Assembly: GCA_050742255.1 (NCBI GenBank)
Contig: JBOGHU010000068.1
Span: 1 to 12,124, forward strand
Direction: 5' to 3'
Length of the DNA stretch: 12,124 nt
Origin: JBOGHU01 sp050742255
GTDB lineage: Bacteria; Actinomycetota; Acidimicrobiia; Acidimicrobiales; CADCSY01
The notes below the pieces were generated by a model, which worked only from the letters and a program-made list of their open reading frames with translations, searched no databases and had not been told where the DNA came from. Every line of letters begins with the position of its first letter. The stretch's first letter is position 1. The position numbers and the translations under genes are program-made. Shown one piece after another: positions 1 through 5,641 of this stretch.

Positions 1-60
1 CCAGCCCCCCCTCGCCCGGCCCCCCCTCGGCCAGCCCCCCCTCGCCCGGCCCCCCCTCGG
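1..60. repeat. Two perfect 30-bp tandem copies with G7/C7 runs
   Basis: Bases 1-30 and 31-60 are identical. Each unit is itself two similar 15-base halves, so the stretch contains four runs of seven C on the plus strand (seven G on the coding strand). It lies inside the partial winged-helix gene and encodes a ten-residue Glu-Gly-Gly-Pro-Gly-Glu-Gly-Gly-Leu-Ala unit. Because 30 is a multiple of three, copy-number change keeps the frame, but slippage within a G7 run would not. The array may continue past the left edge. Confidence 0.95.
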
Positions 61-226
61 CCCGGAGGAGCCGGGCGGCCAGGGCCACAGGGGCCGAGCC
101 GGCCGGCGTGTCCGACACGCCCAGGTCCAGCACGGCCAGCTCGGAGGGGCTACGGGCGCTCCGGGTCAGCCCGTGGACGGCCACCCGGTAGGCGAGGACC
201 TGGTCCCGGTCGATGTCGAGTGCCAT
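1..226 (-). CDS. Winged-helix DNA-binding protein, HTH_42 / AlkZ-YcaQ-related, N-terminal part
   Basis: Only the first 75 residues lie in the window; the gene runs off the left edge. It begins at an ATG preceded by a strong ribosome site (AGGAGAGGAGG, five bases before the start). The protein opens MALDIDRDQVLAYRVAVHGL and continues with VLDLGVSDTPAG and ALAARL, the recognisable start of the winged-helix proteins of Pfam HTH_42. That family includes the AlkZ/YcaQ DNA glycosylases that unhook alkylated bases and crosslinks, so a repair role is inferred, not shown. It lies 45 bases downstream of nfo on the same strand, which fits a shared transcript. After about residue 55 the protein enters a glycine/glutamate-rich repeat (EGGPGEGGLA, two copies visible), not a usual part of this domain and probably an inserted low-complexity loop. 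The catalytic region is outside the window. Confidence 0.75.
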   Translation of the reverse strand, partial: MALDIDRDQVLAYRVAVHGLTRSARSPSELAVLDLGVSDTPAGSAPVALAARLLRAEGGPGEGGLAEGGPGEGGL

Positions 227-271
227 GTGCCTCCTCTCCTGGTCTGAGACGGCCCGCGACGGGGTCGAGCG

Positions 272-1198
272 TCACCGACCGCACGTGCCGCCCTCCCGAC
301 GCTCGCGGTCCCCGACGTCCCCGGCTCGCCGGGCGGCGAGGGCCTCGGTGTGGAGGCGCCGGGCCACAGCCAGGTCCTCCGCCTCCGGGCCGGCCCCGGC
401 CAGGCCGGGGACCTCGAGGATCACCGGGAGCCCCTGGAGCCGTGGCTGCCCCAGCAGGGCCCGCAGCCCGGCTTCGCCGATCGCGCCCTGCCCCAGGTTC
501 TCGTGCCGGTCGCGGCCGGCCCCCAGCTCCACCTTGGAGTCGTTCAGGTGGAGGCACGCCAGGCGCTCCAGCCCCACGCTGCGGTGTAGCGCCTCGACCA
601 CCGCGTCGGCCGCCTCGGTGGTGGTGAAGGCCACCCCCGACGCCCACAGGTGCTGGGTGTCGAGGCACACCCCGATGCGGCCGTCGCCGCCGGCACCCTC
701 GATGATCCGGGCCAGCTCGTCGAAGCTCCTGCCGACGGCGCCGCCGGCGCCGGCGGTGTTCTCCAGCAGGATCGGGCACCGCCAACCCTCGGACCACACC
801 TCGTCCAGGGCAGTCCGCAGGGCCACGGCGATGCCATCCAGCCGTGTCTCCAGCCCGGCGCCCAGGTGGCTGCCCGGGTGCACCACCAGGCCGGCTGCGC
901 CCATCCGGGCCGCCGCCGCCAGGTTGTCGGTCAGGCAGCGACAGGAGCGGGCGTGCATCTCGGGGTCGGGCGTGGCCAGGTTGACGAGGTAGGGCGCGTG
1001 GCAGAACGAGATCCCCACGGTGGCGCTCCTCCGCCGAGCGTCGCCGAAGGCCGCCAGCACCTCGTCGCCGTGGCTGGGCGACCGCCACTGGCGGGGGCTC
1101 TGGGCGAACACCTGGATGGCCTCCGCCCTCATCCCCTCGGCCCGGGCCAGGGCCCGGAGCAGCCCGCCCGCCTGTCGCACCTGGGCGCCGAGCAGCAC
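272..1198 (-). CDS. nfo: Endonuclease IV (deoxyribonuclease IV, AP endonuclease family 2)
   Basis: This 308-residue protein cuts DNA 5' to abasic sites during base-excision repair and uses a trinuclear zinc centre. The TIM-barrel family is clear throughout. The expected metal ligands are all present in order: H68 (SFCHAPY), H107 (VVHPGS), E146 (LLENTAG), D180 and H183 (CLDTQH), H217 (LHLNDSK), D230 and H232 (DRHENLG), and E262 (ILEVPG). The N-terminus LLGAQV carries Gln where E. coli Nfo has His7. The start is a GTG with no Shine-Dalgarno sequence; a stop lies seven codons upstream, and a TACTGT box ends eight bases before the GTG, so the message is probably leaderless. The length is slightly above the usual 280-300, with a charged tail (GDRERREGG) after residue 290. 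The next gene on the strand is the AlkZ-like winged-helix protein, a sensible repair partner. Confidence 0.93.
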   Translation of the reverse strand: MLLGAQVRQAGGLLRALARAEGMRAEAIQVFAQSPRQWRSPSHGDEVLAAFGDARRRSATVGISFCHAPYLVNLATPDPEMHARSCRCLTDNLAAAARMGAAGLVVHPGSHLGAGLETRLDGIAVALRTALDEVWSEGWRCPILLENTAGAGGAVGRSFDELARIIEGAGGDGRIGVCLDTQHLWASGVAFTTTEAADAVVEALHRSVGLERLACLHLNDSKVELGAGRDRHENLGQGAIGEAGLRALLGQPRLQGLPVILEVPGLAGAGPEAEDLAVARRLHTEALAARRAGDVGDRERREGGTCGR

Positions 1199-1206
1199 GC
1201 CCGGCG

Positions 1207-1212
1207 ACAGTA
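1207..1212 (-). promoter_or_regulatory. Predicted -10 box of nfo (leaderless)
   Basis: On the minus strand TACTGT is followed by eight bases and then the GTG of nfo. That places transcription start at or next to the start codon. No convincing -35 is visible 16-18 bases upstream. Confidence 0.5.
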
Positions 1213-1242
1213 CCGGTCACCCGGCACCGGGCGCGTGGCACC

Positions 1243-1248
1243 TAGTCT
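1243..1248 (+). promoter_or_regulatory. Predicted -10 box of the secreted hydrolase gene (leaderless)
   Basis: TAGTCT is followed by eight bases and then GTG at 1257, with no Shine-Dalgarno sequence between them. It stands only 30 bases from the oppositely facing nfo -10, so the two promoters lie back to back. No clear -35 is visible. Confidence 0.5.
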
Positions 1249-1256
1249 CGCGGACC

Positions 1257-2996
1257 GTGCCCGCAGCCCCCGAGCGTCGGATCCCGGGCGGCCGGGCGGC
1301 CGGCGTGGTGGTCGTCTCCCTGGTCCTGGCCGGCCTGGTCCCCACCGCCGGTCGGGCCCACCCCAGCCCCGAGATGACCGTCCGCGCCCTCAGCTACGCG
1401 GTGGTGGACGGCCCCCGGGACGACCAGCGGGTCACCATCGACGCCACCTTGTACGTGCCGGCCACCGCCACCCCGGCCCGCCCCGCGCCGGTGGTGGTGC
1501 TGGCCCACGGCTTCGGGGGCAGCAAGGACGACCTGGCCGCCCTGGCCCGCCAGACCGCCCACGCCGGCTACGTGGCGCTGGCCTACTCGGCCCGGGGCTT
1601 CGCCGGCTCCATCGGCGCCATCGGTCTCGACTCGGTCGACTACGACGTCAAGGACGTCAGCCAGATCCTCGACGCCCTGGCCCGCATGCCCGAGGTCCTC
1701 CTCGACCGCCCCGGCGACCCCCGGGTCGGCATCACGGGGCGCTCCTACGGGGGTGGGATCGCGCTGATGGCCGCCGCCTCCGACCCCCGGGTCGACGCCA
1801 TCGCCCCCCGCATCACCTGGAGCTCGCTGGTCTACGCCCTGGCTCCCAACAACCTGCTCCCCTTCGGCGACGCCCCGCCGGGGCCGCTCAAGCTCGGGTG
1901 GACGACCATCCTCTTCGGCCGGGGCGTGTTGGAGCGAGCGCTCGGGCCACCCTCACCGGACGGCCTACTACGGCTCCTGCCGGGTGCGGAGGGCTGCGCC
2001 GGCTTCGTCCCCGGCGTGTGCCAGGCCTACCTGGGGTCGGTCGCCGCGGGCCTGCCCACGGCGGGCACCGTGGCCATCCTCCAGAGGAGCTCCCCGGACC
2101 GCCTGGCCGACCGCCTGGACGTGCCCACCTTCCTCGTCCAGGGGGAGGCCGACACCCTCTTCAACCTGATCGACTCCGTGCGGAACCTGGAGGCCCTGCG
2201 GTCGAACGGGGCGCCGGTCAAGCTGCTGTGGCACAGCGGTGGGCACTCCGGGAGCCTGGCCCCGGGCGAGGAGGACCAGGGCCTCGACCCCGACGGCGTG
2301 ATCGACTCCCGGGTCCTGCGCTGGTGGGACCGCTGGCTGCGCCGTGACCCCGAGGTGGAGACCGGTCCTGGCTTCGAGCTGGCCCTGGGCGAGGAGGACG
2401 GGCGGCCGCGTTACGTGTCGGCCCCCCGCTACCCGGCCTTCCCCGACACCACCCTGTACCTCTCGGGCGACGGCGTCCTGGTGGGCGACGCTTCCCGGGC
2501 CCGGGCAGGGTCGCCCACCTTCGCCAACCCCCCCCTCGGCCTGCCCGCTGCCTTGTCCGAGATGCCGGGGGTCCAGCGGTTCGTCGGCCTTCCTGCCCTC
2601 GAGCTCCCCGGCCAGCACGTGGGGTGGGAGACCGAGCCGTTCCCGAGGGGGGTCACGGTGGTGGGCGTCCCCCGGCTGCGCCTTCCCTTGTCGTCCGACA
2701 CCGGCGAGGCGTGGTTCTTCGCCAAGCTCTACGACGTGGCGCCCGATGGCGGGGCCGAGCTCATCGGGCGGCAGGTGAGCCCGGTGCGGGCCACCGACCT
2801 GTCCGCCCCGCTCGACATCGCCCTGCCCGGCACCGCCCACCGCCTGGAGCCCGGCCACCGCCTCGGGGTGGTGCTGGCCTCCACCGACCTGGCCTACGCC
2901 AACCGTCGGGTGCCCGACCGCTACACGGTCACCGTGGACCCCACCGACCCGCCCCGCCTGGAGGTGCCGCTTCGGGCCGACCCGCCCGCGGGTTGA
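1257..2996 (+). CDS. Secreted alpha/beta hydrolase, CocE/NonD (S15 X-Pro dipeptidyl-peptidase-like) family
   Basis: The predicted product is 579 residues, an exported serine hydrolase that would cleave peptides or acyl esters outside the membrane. Residues 1-36 form a signal peptide: Arg-rich start, hydrophobic core VVVVSLVLAGLV, then TAGRA before HP as a likely signal-peptidase site. The alpha/beta-hydrolase core carries the oxyanion-side motif AHGFGG, the nucleophile elbow GRSYGGG with S163, the acid D299 (QGEADTLF) and H330 (GGHSG). From about residue 400 a beta-rich domain (AWFFAKLYDV, RLEPGHRLGVVL) matches the C-terminal jelly-roll domain of the CocE/X-Pro dipeptidyl-peptidase family. 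I chose the GTG at 1257 because upstream in-frame sequence lies across nfo and would bury the signal peptide. Substrate cannot be read from sequence: peptidase, esterase and acylase members share this layout. Confidence 0.85.
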   Translation: MPAAPERRIPGGRAAGVVVVSLVLAGLVPTAGRAHPSPEMTVRALSYAVVDGPRDDQRVTIDATLYVPATATPARPAPVVVLAHGFGGSKDDLAALARQTAHAGYVALAYSARGFAGSIGAIGLDSVDYDVKDVSQILDALARMPEVLLDRPGDPRVGITGRSYGGGIALMAAASDPRVDAIAPRITWSSLVYALAPNNLLPFGDAPPGPLKLGWTTILFGRGVLERALGPPSPDGLLRLLPGAEGCAGFVPGVCQAYLGSVAAGLPTAGTVAILQRSSPDRLADRLDVPTFLVQGEADTLFNLIDSVRNLEALRSNGAPVKLLWHSGGHSGSLAPGEEDQGLDPDGVIDSRVLRWWDRWLRRDPEVETGPGFELALGEEDGRPRYVSAPRYPAFPDTTLYLSGDGVLVGDASRARAGSPTFANPPLGLPAALSEMPGVQRFVGLPALELPGQHVGWETEPFPRGVTVVGVPRLRLPLSSDTGEAWFFAKLYDVAPDGGAELIGRQVSPVRATDLSAPLDIALPGTAHRLEPGHRLGVVLASTDLAYANRRVPDRYTVTVDPTDPPRLEVPLRADPPAG

Positions 2997-3080
2997 GCGA
3001 GGGACCGGGCGGTTCGGCTCCGGGGGTGGCGGGGAGGAAGGACACCGGTGGTGGGCACGTCCCCCGAAGGAGGTGCGACG

Positions 3081-3533
3081 ATGGCGGCCATCGAGCTGCG
3101 CAGCCCGGCGTTCAACGACCACGCCCCCATTCCCGCCCGCTACTCCAGGGATGGCGGGGACGTGTCGCCGCCACTGGAGTGGTCAGGCATCCCCGAGGGG
3201 ACGGCGGAGCTGGCCCTCCTCTGTGAGGACCCCGACGCCCCTGGCGGCACCTTCATCCACTGGGTGCTGGCCGGCATCGACCCCTCGTCGAGCGGCCTCG
3301 CTGCCGGCGAGGTCCCCCCGGGGGCGGTGGAGGGTCCCAACGACTTCGGCGACCTCGGCTACGGCGGCCCACGCCCACCGGCGGGTGACGACGCCCACCG
3401 GTACGTCTTCCGCCTGTTCGCCACGTCGGAGCCCCTGGGCCTGTCGCCGGGGTCCTCGGCCGACGACCTGGGGGCGGCCATCGAGGGCAAGGAGCTGGCG
3501 GAGGGGACCATCGTGGGCACCTACCGGCGCTGA
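3081..3533 (+). CDS. YbhB/YbcL family Raf kinase inhibitor-like protein (PEBP fold)
   Basis: This is a 150-residue protein of the bacterial phosphatidylethanolamine-binding-protein superfamily (COG1881). The ligand-pocket motifs are intact: CEDPDAPGGTFIHWVLAGID (residues 49-68), then NDFGDLGYGGPRPP and HRYVFRLFA. Length and layout match E. coli YbhB and YbcL. The ATG at 3081 is chosen over an in-frame GTG at 3048 because a full AAGGAGGTG ribosome site stands just before it. There is no signal peptide, so it should be cytoplasmic. The biochemical role of bacterial members is unsettled; binding of a small anionic ligand is inferred from the eukaryotic family. It follows the secreted hydrolase by 84 bases and could be read from the same promoter, although no functional link is evident. 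It converges with the next gene, leaving 11 bases between stops. Confidence 0.92.
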   Translation: MAAIELRSPAFNDHAPIPARYSRDGGDVSPPLEWSGIPEGTAELALLCEDPDAPGGTFIHWVLAGIDPSSSGLAAGEVPPGAVEGPNDFGDLGYGGPRPPAGDDAHRYVFRLFATSEPLGLSPGSSADDLGAAIEGKELAEGTIVGTYRR

Positions 3534-3544
3534 CGCCGCCCACC

Positions 3545-3820
3545 CTAGGACAGCCGGCGCCGCAGCTCCTCGGGGTACTCGGGGAAGTACCGGGCGATGG
3601 TGGTCAGGGGGAACTCCTCCATGATGGAGGTGGCCGGCTCCCGCTCGAGCAGGAACGCCATGGACTCCCGGACCACCTGCTCGCCGTCAGCGTCACCGAG
3701 CCCCAGCTCCTCGAGGAACGGCTCGGGCACCGTCACCCGGTGCCCGGTGACCTGGTGGCCCTCGGTGATCTCGACCCCGAAGCTCCCCGGGCTGGTCGCG
3801 GTGACGGTGATCTGGCTCAC
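3545..3820 (-). CDS. Conserved hypothetical protein, 91 residues
   Basis: I do not recognise a named domain. The protein begins VSQITVTATSPGSFGVEI, a likely beta-hairpin stretch followed by HQVTGHRVTVP. It then has an acidic helical half, QVVRESMAFLLEREPATSI, and an aromatic tail, TIARYFPEYPEELRRRLS. The pattern of a beta-rich first half and a 'LLEREP..I...F.L..I..YFPEY' second half recalls small uncharacterised actinobacterial proteins I have seen before, but no function is known to me. It has no signal peptide, membrane segment or cysteines. Start choice: GTG at 3818-3820, with AGGTGA upstream as a possible ribosome site or TAGGTG as a weak -10; upstream in-frame sequence is Arg/Ala/Pro-rich and looks non-coding. 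It is 97 bases downstream of the LysR gene on the same strand, so co-transcription is possible. Confidence 0.7.
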   Translation of the reverse strand: MSQITVTATSPGSFGVEITEGHQVTGHRVTVPEPFLEELGLGDADGEQVVRESMAFLLEREPATSIMEEFPLTTIARYFPEYPEELRRRLS

Positions 3821-3917
3821 AGCCCTGTCACCTACCCCGGACCTGGCCCGGCCATGGACCGGCGCCCGAGCCCTTGGGCGCGCCCGACCGGCCGGGTGAG
3901 CGCACACAAAGGCGGGA

Positions 3918-4838
3918 TCAGCCCCCGGCCAGGTGGAACGGCTCCACCGCCGGCCCGGGGCCGGGGTCGACCAGGTGCGCCACGAACAGCCCCGCGGTGG
4001 GGGGGACGTCCTCGCCGGCCCGGGCCACCACGTGCCAGGACCGCTTCCGGGGCAGCCCCGGCCCCCGCCACTCCTCGAGGGTCCCCCGGTCCAGGCCGGG
4101 GGCGACGGCGTCGCGGGATATGAGGGTGATGCCCAGGCCCACCTGCACCGACTCCCGGATGGCGCCGTTGGACCCCACCGTCAGGGTGCGGGGGGAGATC
4201 CCCAGGTCCTCGAAGAGCTCCTCGGTCGTGGCCCGGGTGCCCGACCCCGGCTCCCGGAGCAGCCACACCTGGGCGGCCAGCTCCTCGACGGTCACGACGT
4301 GGGCGCCACCGGCGTCGGCGCGACCGGCCTCGGCCACCACCACCAGCAGGTTGGCGCGGATGGCCAGGGTGACGAACCGCCCTCCCCCCGGCGGCCGGCC
4401 GGCGATGACCAGGTCGACCTCCCGGTGCTCGAGGAGGTCCCACACCCGGCTGCGGTTCCCCACCTCCAGCACGATCTCGGCGTCGGGGTAGCGGGCCCGG
4501 AACGACGCCAGGTAGGACGGCAGGACGTGCTCCCCCGCGGTGGTCACCGCCACCAGGCGCAGACGGCCCCGCTCGGGGTGGAGCTGGCCCGCCGCCGCCG
4601 CCTTGCCCTCCTCGACCAGGCCCAGCACCTGGCGGGCGTAGCGAGCGAAGACCCGGCCCGCCGGGGTGAGCTGGAGGCCCCGGCCGTCCCGGGCCACCAG
4701 GGCCACCCCCACCTCCCGCTGCAGGGCGGCCACCGCCGCCGACACCGCCGGCTGGCTCACCACCAGCCGATCGGCGGCCTGGCGGACCGAGCTGGTGGCT
4801 GCCACCTCGACGAATGCCCTGAGCTGCGTGAAGGTCAT
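3918..4838 (-). CDS. LysR-family transcriptional regulator
   Basis: This 306-residue protein has the standard LysR layout. Residues 1-60 form the winged helix-turn-helix (FTQLRAFVEVAATSSVRQAA, then LVVSQPAVSAAVAALQREVG and LTPAG). A linker helix follows to about residue 88, then a periplasmic-binding-protein-like effector domain from RLRLVAVTTAGEHVLPSYL to the end. The segment GSNGAIRESVQVGLGITLISRDAV resembles the CbbR/CysL branch, which senses metabolic co-inducers; that is a family resemblance and does not identify a ligand. It is divergent from the phosphatidyltransferase gene with 146 bases between them. LysR proteins often control the divergent gene, but I cannot find a clear T-N11-A operator there, so the target is open. 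No strong Shine-Dalgarno sequence precedes the ATG. Confidence 0.92.
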   Translation of the reverse strand: MTFTQLRAFVEVAATSSVRQAADRLVVSQPAVSAAVAALQREVGVALVARDGRGLQLTPAGRVFARYARQVLGLVEEGKAAAAGQLHPERGRLRLVAVTTAGEHVLPSYLASFRARYPDAEIVLEVGNRSRVWDLLEHREVDLVIAGRPPGGGRFVTLAIRANLLVVVAEAGRADAGGAHVVTVEELAAQVWLLREPGSGTRATTEELFEDLGISPRTLTVGSNGAIRESVQVGLGITLISRDAVAPGLDRGTLEEWRGPGLPRKRSWHVVARAGEDVPPTAGLFVAHLVDPGPGPAVEPFHLAGG

Positions 4839-4984
4839 GGGAGAGCCTGTCCACCGCTGGGGTGCGGCCTGTGGGGCGCGCCGGAAACGGTACCGGCCCC
4901 ACGGCGGGGGGGCCGAACGGGGCCCCGCCGCCTCCCCGGCTCCGGCGGCGGCTCCGACACCAGCCGCCTAGGATGGGGCCCTCC
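4839..4984. promoter_or_regulatory. Divergent promoter region between the LysR and phosphatidyltransferase genes
   Basis: These 146 bases must hold both promoters. On the plus strand TAGGAT at 4969-4974 is a likely -10, ten bases before the ATG at 4985. On the minus strand only a poor CAGGCT box is seen before the LysR start. Short symmetrical elements occur (CGGTACCG near 4890 and a GGGGCC...GGGGCCCC pair near 4908-4926), but GC-rich symmetry is common here and I do not assign them to a protein. Confidence 0.45.
4969..4974 (+). promoter_or_regulatory. Predicted -10 box of the phosphatidyltransferase-nucleotidyltransferase operon
   Basis: TAGGAT precedes the ATG at 4985 by ten bases, giving a leader of about zero to four bases. 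An in-frame ATG at 4973 overlaps this box and so is unlikely to be the start. No Shine-Dalgarno sequence is present. Confidence 0.45.
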
Positions 4985-5641
4985 ATGCCCCCCCACGAGC
5001 GACCACCGAGGACCGCAGAGGCGGCGGCGTCGGGGGGCCGGGGTGAGGACCGCATCCTCACCGTGCCCAACGCCGTGACGCTGGGGCGGCTGGCCTGCGT
5101 CCCGCTCTTCCTCTGGCTGCTGCTCGGCCGGGGTGACCGGGGCGCGGCCGCGGTCCTGCTGGCCGCGCTGGGCGTCACCGACTGGGTCGACGGCTACCTG
5201 GCCCGCCGGCTGGGCCAGGTGTCGAACCTGGGCAAGGCCCTCGATCCCGTCGCCGACCGGATCCTGCTGGTCGTGGGGGTGGTCGCCATCCTGGTCGACG
5301 GCTCGGTGCCAGTGGCGGTGGCGGCGCTCACCATCGTGCGGGAGTCGCTGGTCGCCGCCGTCGCCGTCGCCCTCGCCCTCCTCGGCGCCCGGCGCATCGA
5401 GGTCACCTGGTCCGGCAAGGCCGGCACCTTCGCCATGATGGTCGCCTACCCGCTCTTCCTCGCCGGCAGGTCGAGGTTCTCCTGGGCGGAGGTGGGCGAG
5501 GTGCTGGCGTGGGTCGTGGTCGTGCCCGGCCTGGTCCTCAGCTACCTCTCTGCCGCCCGCTACGTCCCCCAGGGCCGCCACGCGCTGGCCGACAGCCGGG
5601 CCAACCGCACCAGGCCGGCGGGCGAGGTGGTGGGACGGTGA
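4985..5641 (+). CDS. CDP-alcohol phosphatidyltransferase (cardiolipin synthase or PGP synthase)
   Basis: This 218-residue membrane enzyme makes a phospholipid by transferring a phosphatidyl group from CDP-diacylglycerol to an alcohol. The CAP signature is perfect: D66-x2-D69-G70-x2-A73-R74-x8-G83-x3-D87-x3-D91. TVPNAVTLGRLACVPLFLWL opens the membrane core, and about six hydrophobic segments follow. The N-terminal 25 residues are hydrophilic and disordered-looking. The family covers PgsA, phosphatidylinositol-phosphate synthase and the CAP-type cardiolipin synthase. I recall that Streptomyces coelicolor SCO1389, a CAP-type cardiolipin synthase, sits beside SCO1388, a long nucleotidyltransferase/mutase protein. 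The same pairing here favours cardiolipin synthase, but sequence alone does not separate it from PgsA. Its stop overlaps the next start by four bases, so the two genes are translationally coupled. Confidence 0.88.
   Translation: MPPHERPPRTAEAAASGGRGEDRILTVPNAVTLGRLACVPLFLWLLLGRGDRGAAAVLLAALGVTDWVDGYLARRLGQVSNLGKALDPVADRILLVVGVVAILVDGSVPVAVAALTIVRESLVAAVAVALALLGARRIEVTWSGKAGTFAMMVAYPLFLAGRSRFSWAEVGEVLAWVVVVPGLVLSYLSAARYVPQGRHALADSRANRTRPAGEVVGR

Noticed and set aside
1..60. CRISPR array or mobile-element repeat at the left edge
   Set aside because: The copies are directly adjacent with no spacers and lie in frame inside a gene, so this is a coding tandem repeat.
2980..2993. Hairpin ACCCG-CCCG-CGGGT at the end of the secreted hydrolase gene as a terminator
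   Set aside because: It is short, overlaps the last codons and has no T-run. Such small symmetries are frequent by chance at this GC content.
3048..3080. Upstream GTG start for the PEBP-like gene
   Set aside because: It would place the strong AAGGAGGTG ribosome site inside the coding region; the ATG at 3081 gives the standard family N-terminus.
1968..3122. Long minus-strand open frame opposite the secreted hydrolase
   Set aside because: The product is compositionally biased and motif-free, while the plus strand encodes a full catalytic triad and signal peptide.
3832..5178. Minus-strand open frame of about 448 codons spanning the LysR gene and beyond
   Set aside because: It is a Gly/Arg/Pro-rich frame-shifted reading of the LysR gene; the LysR frame has the conserved helix-turn-helix.
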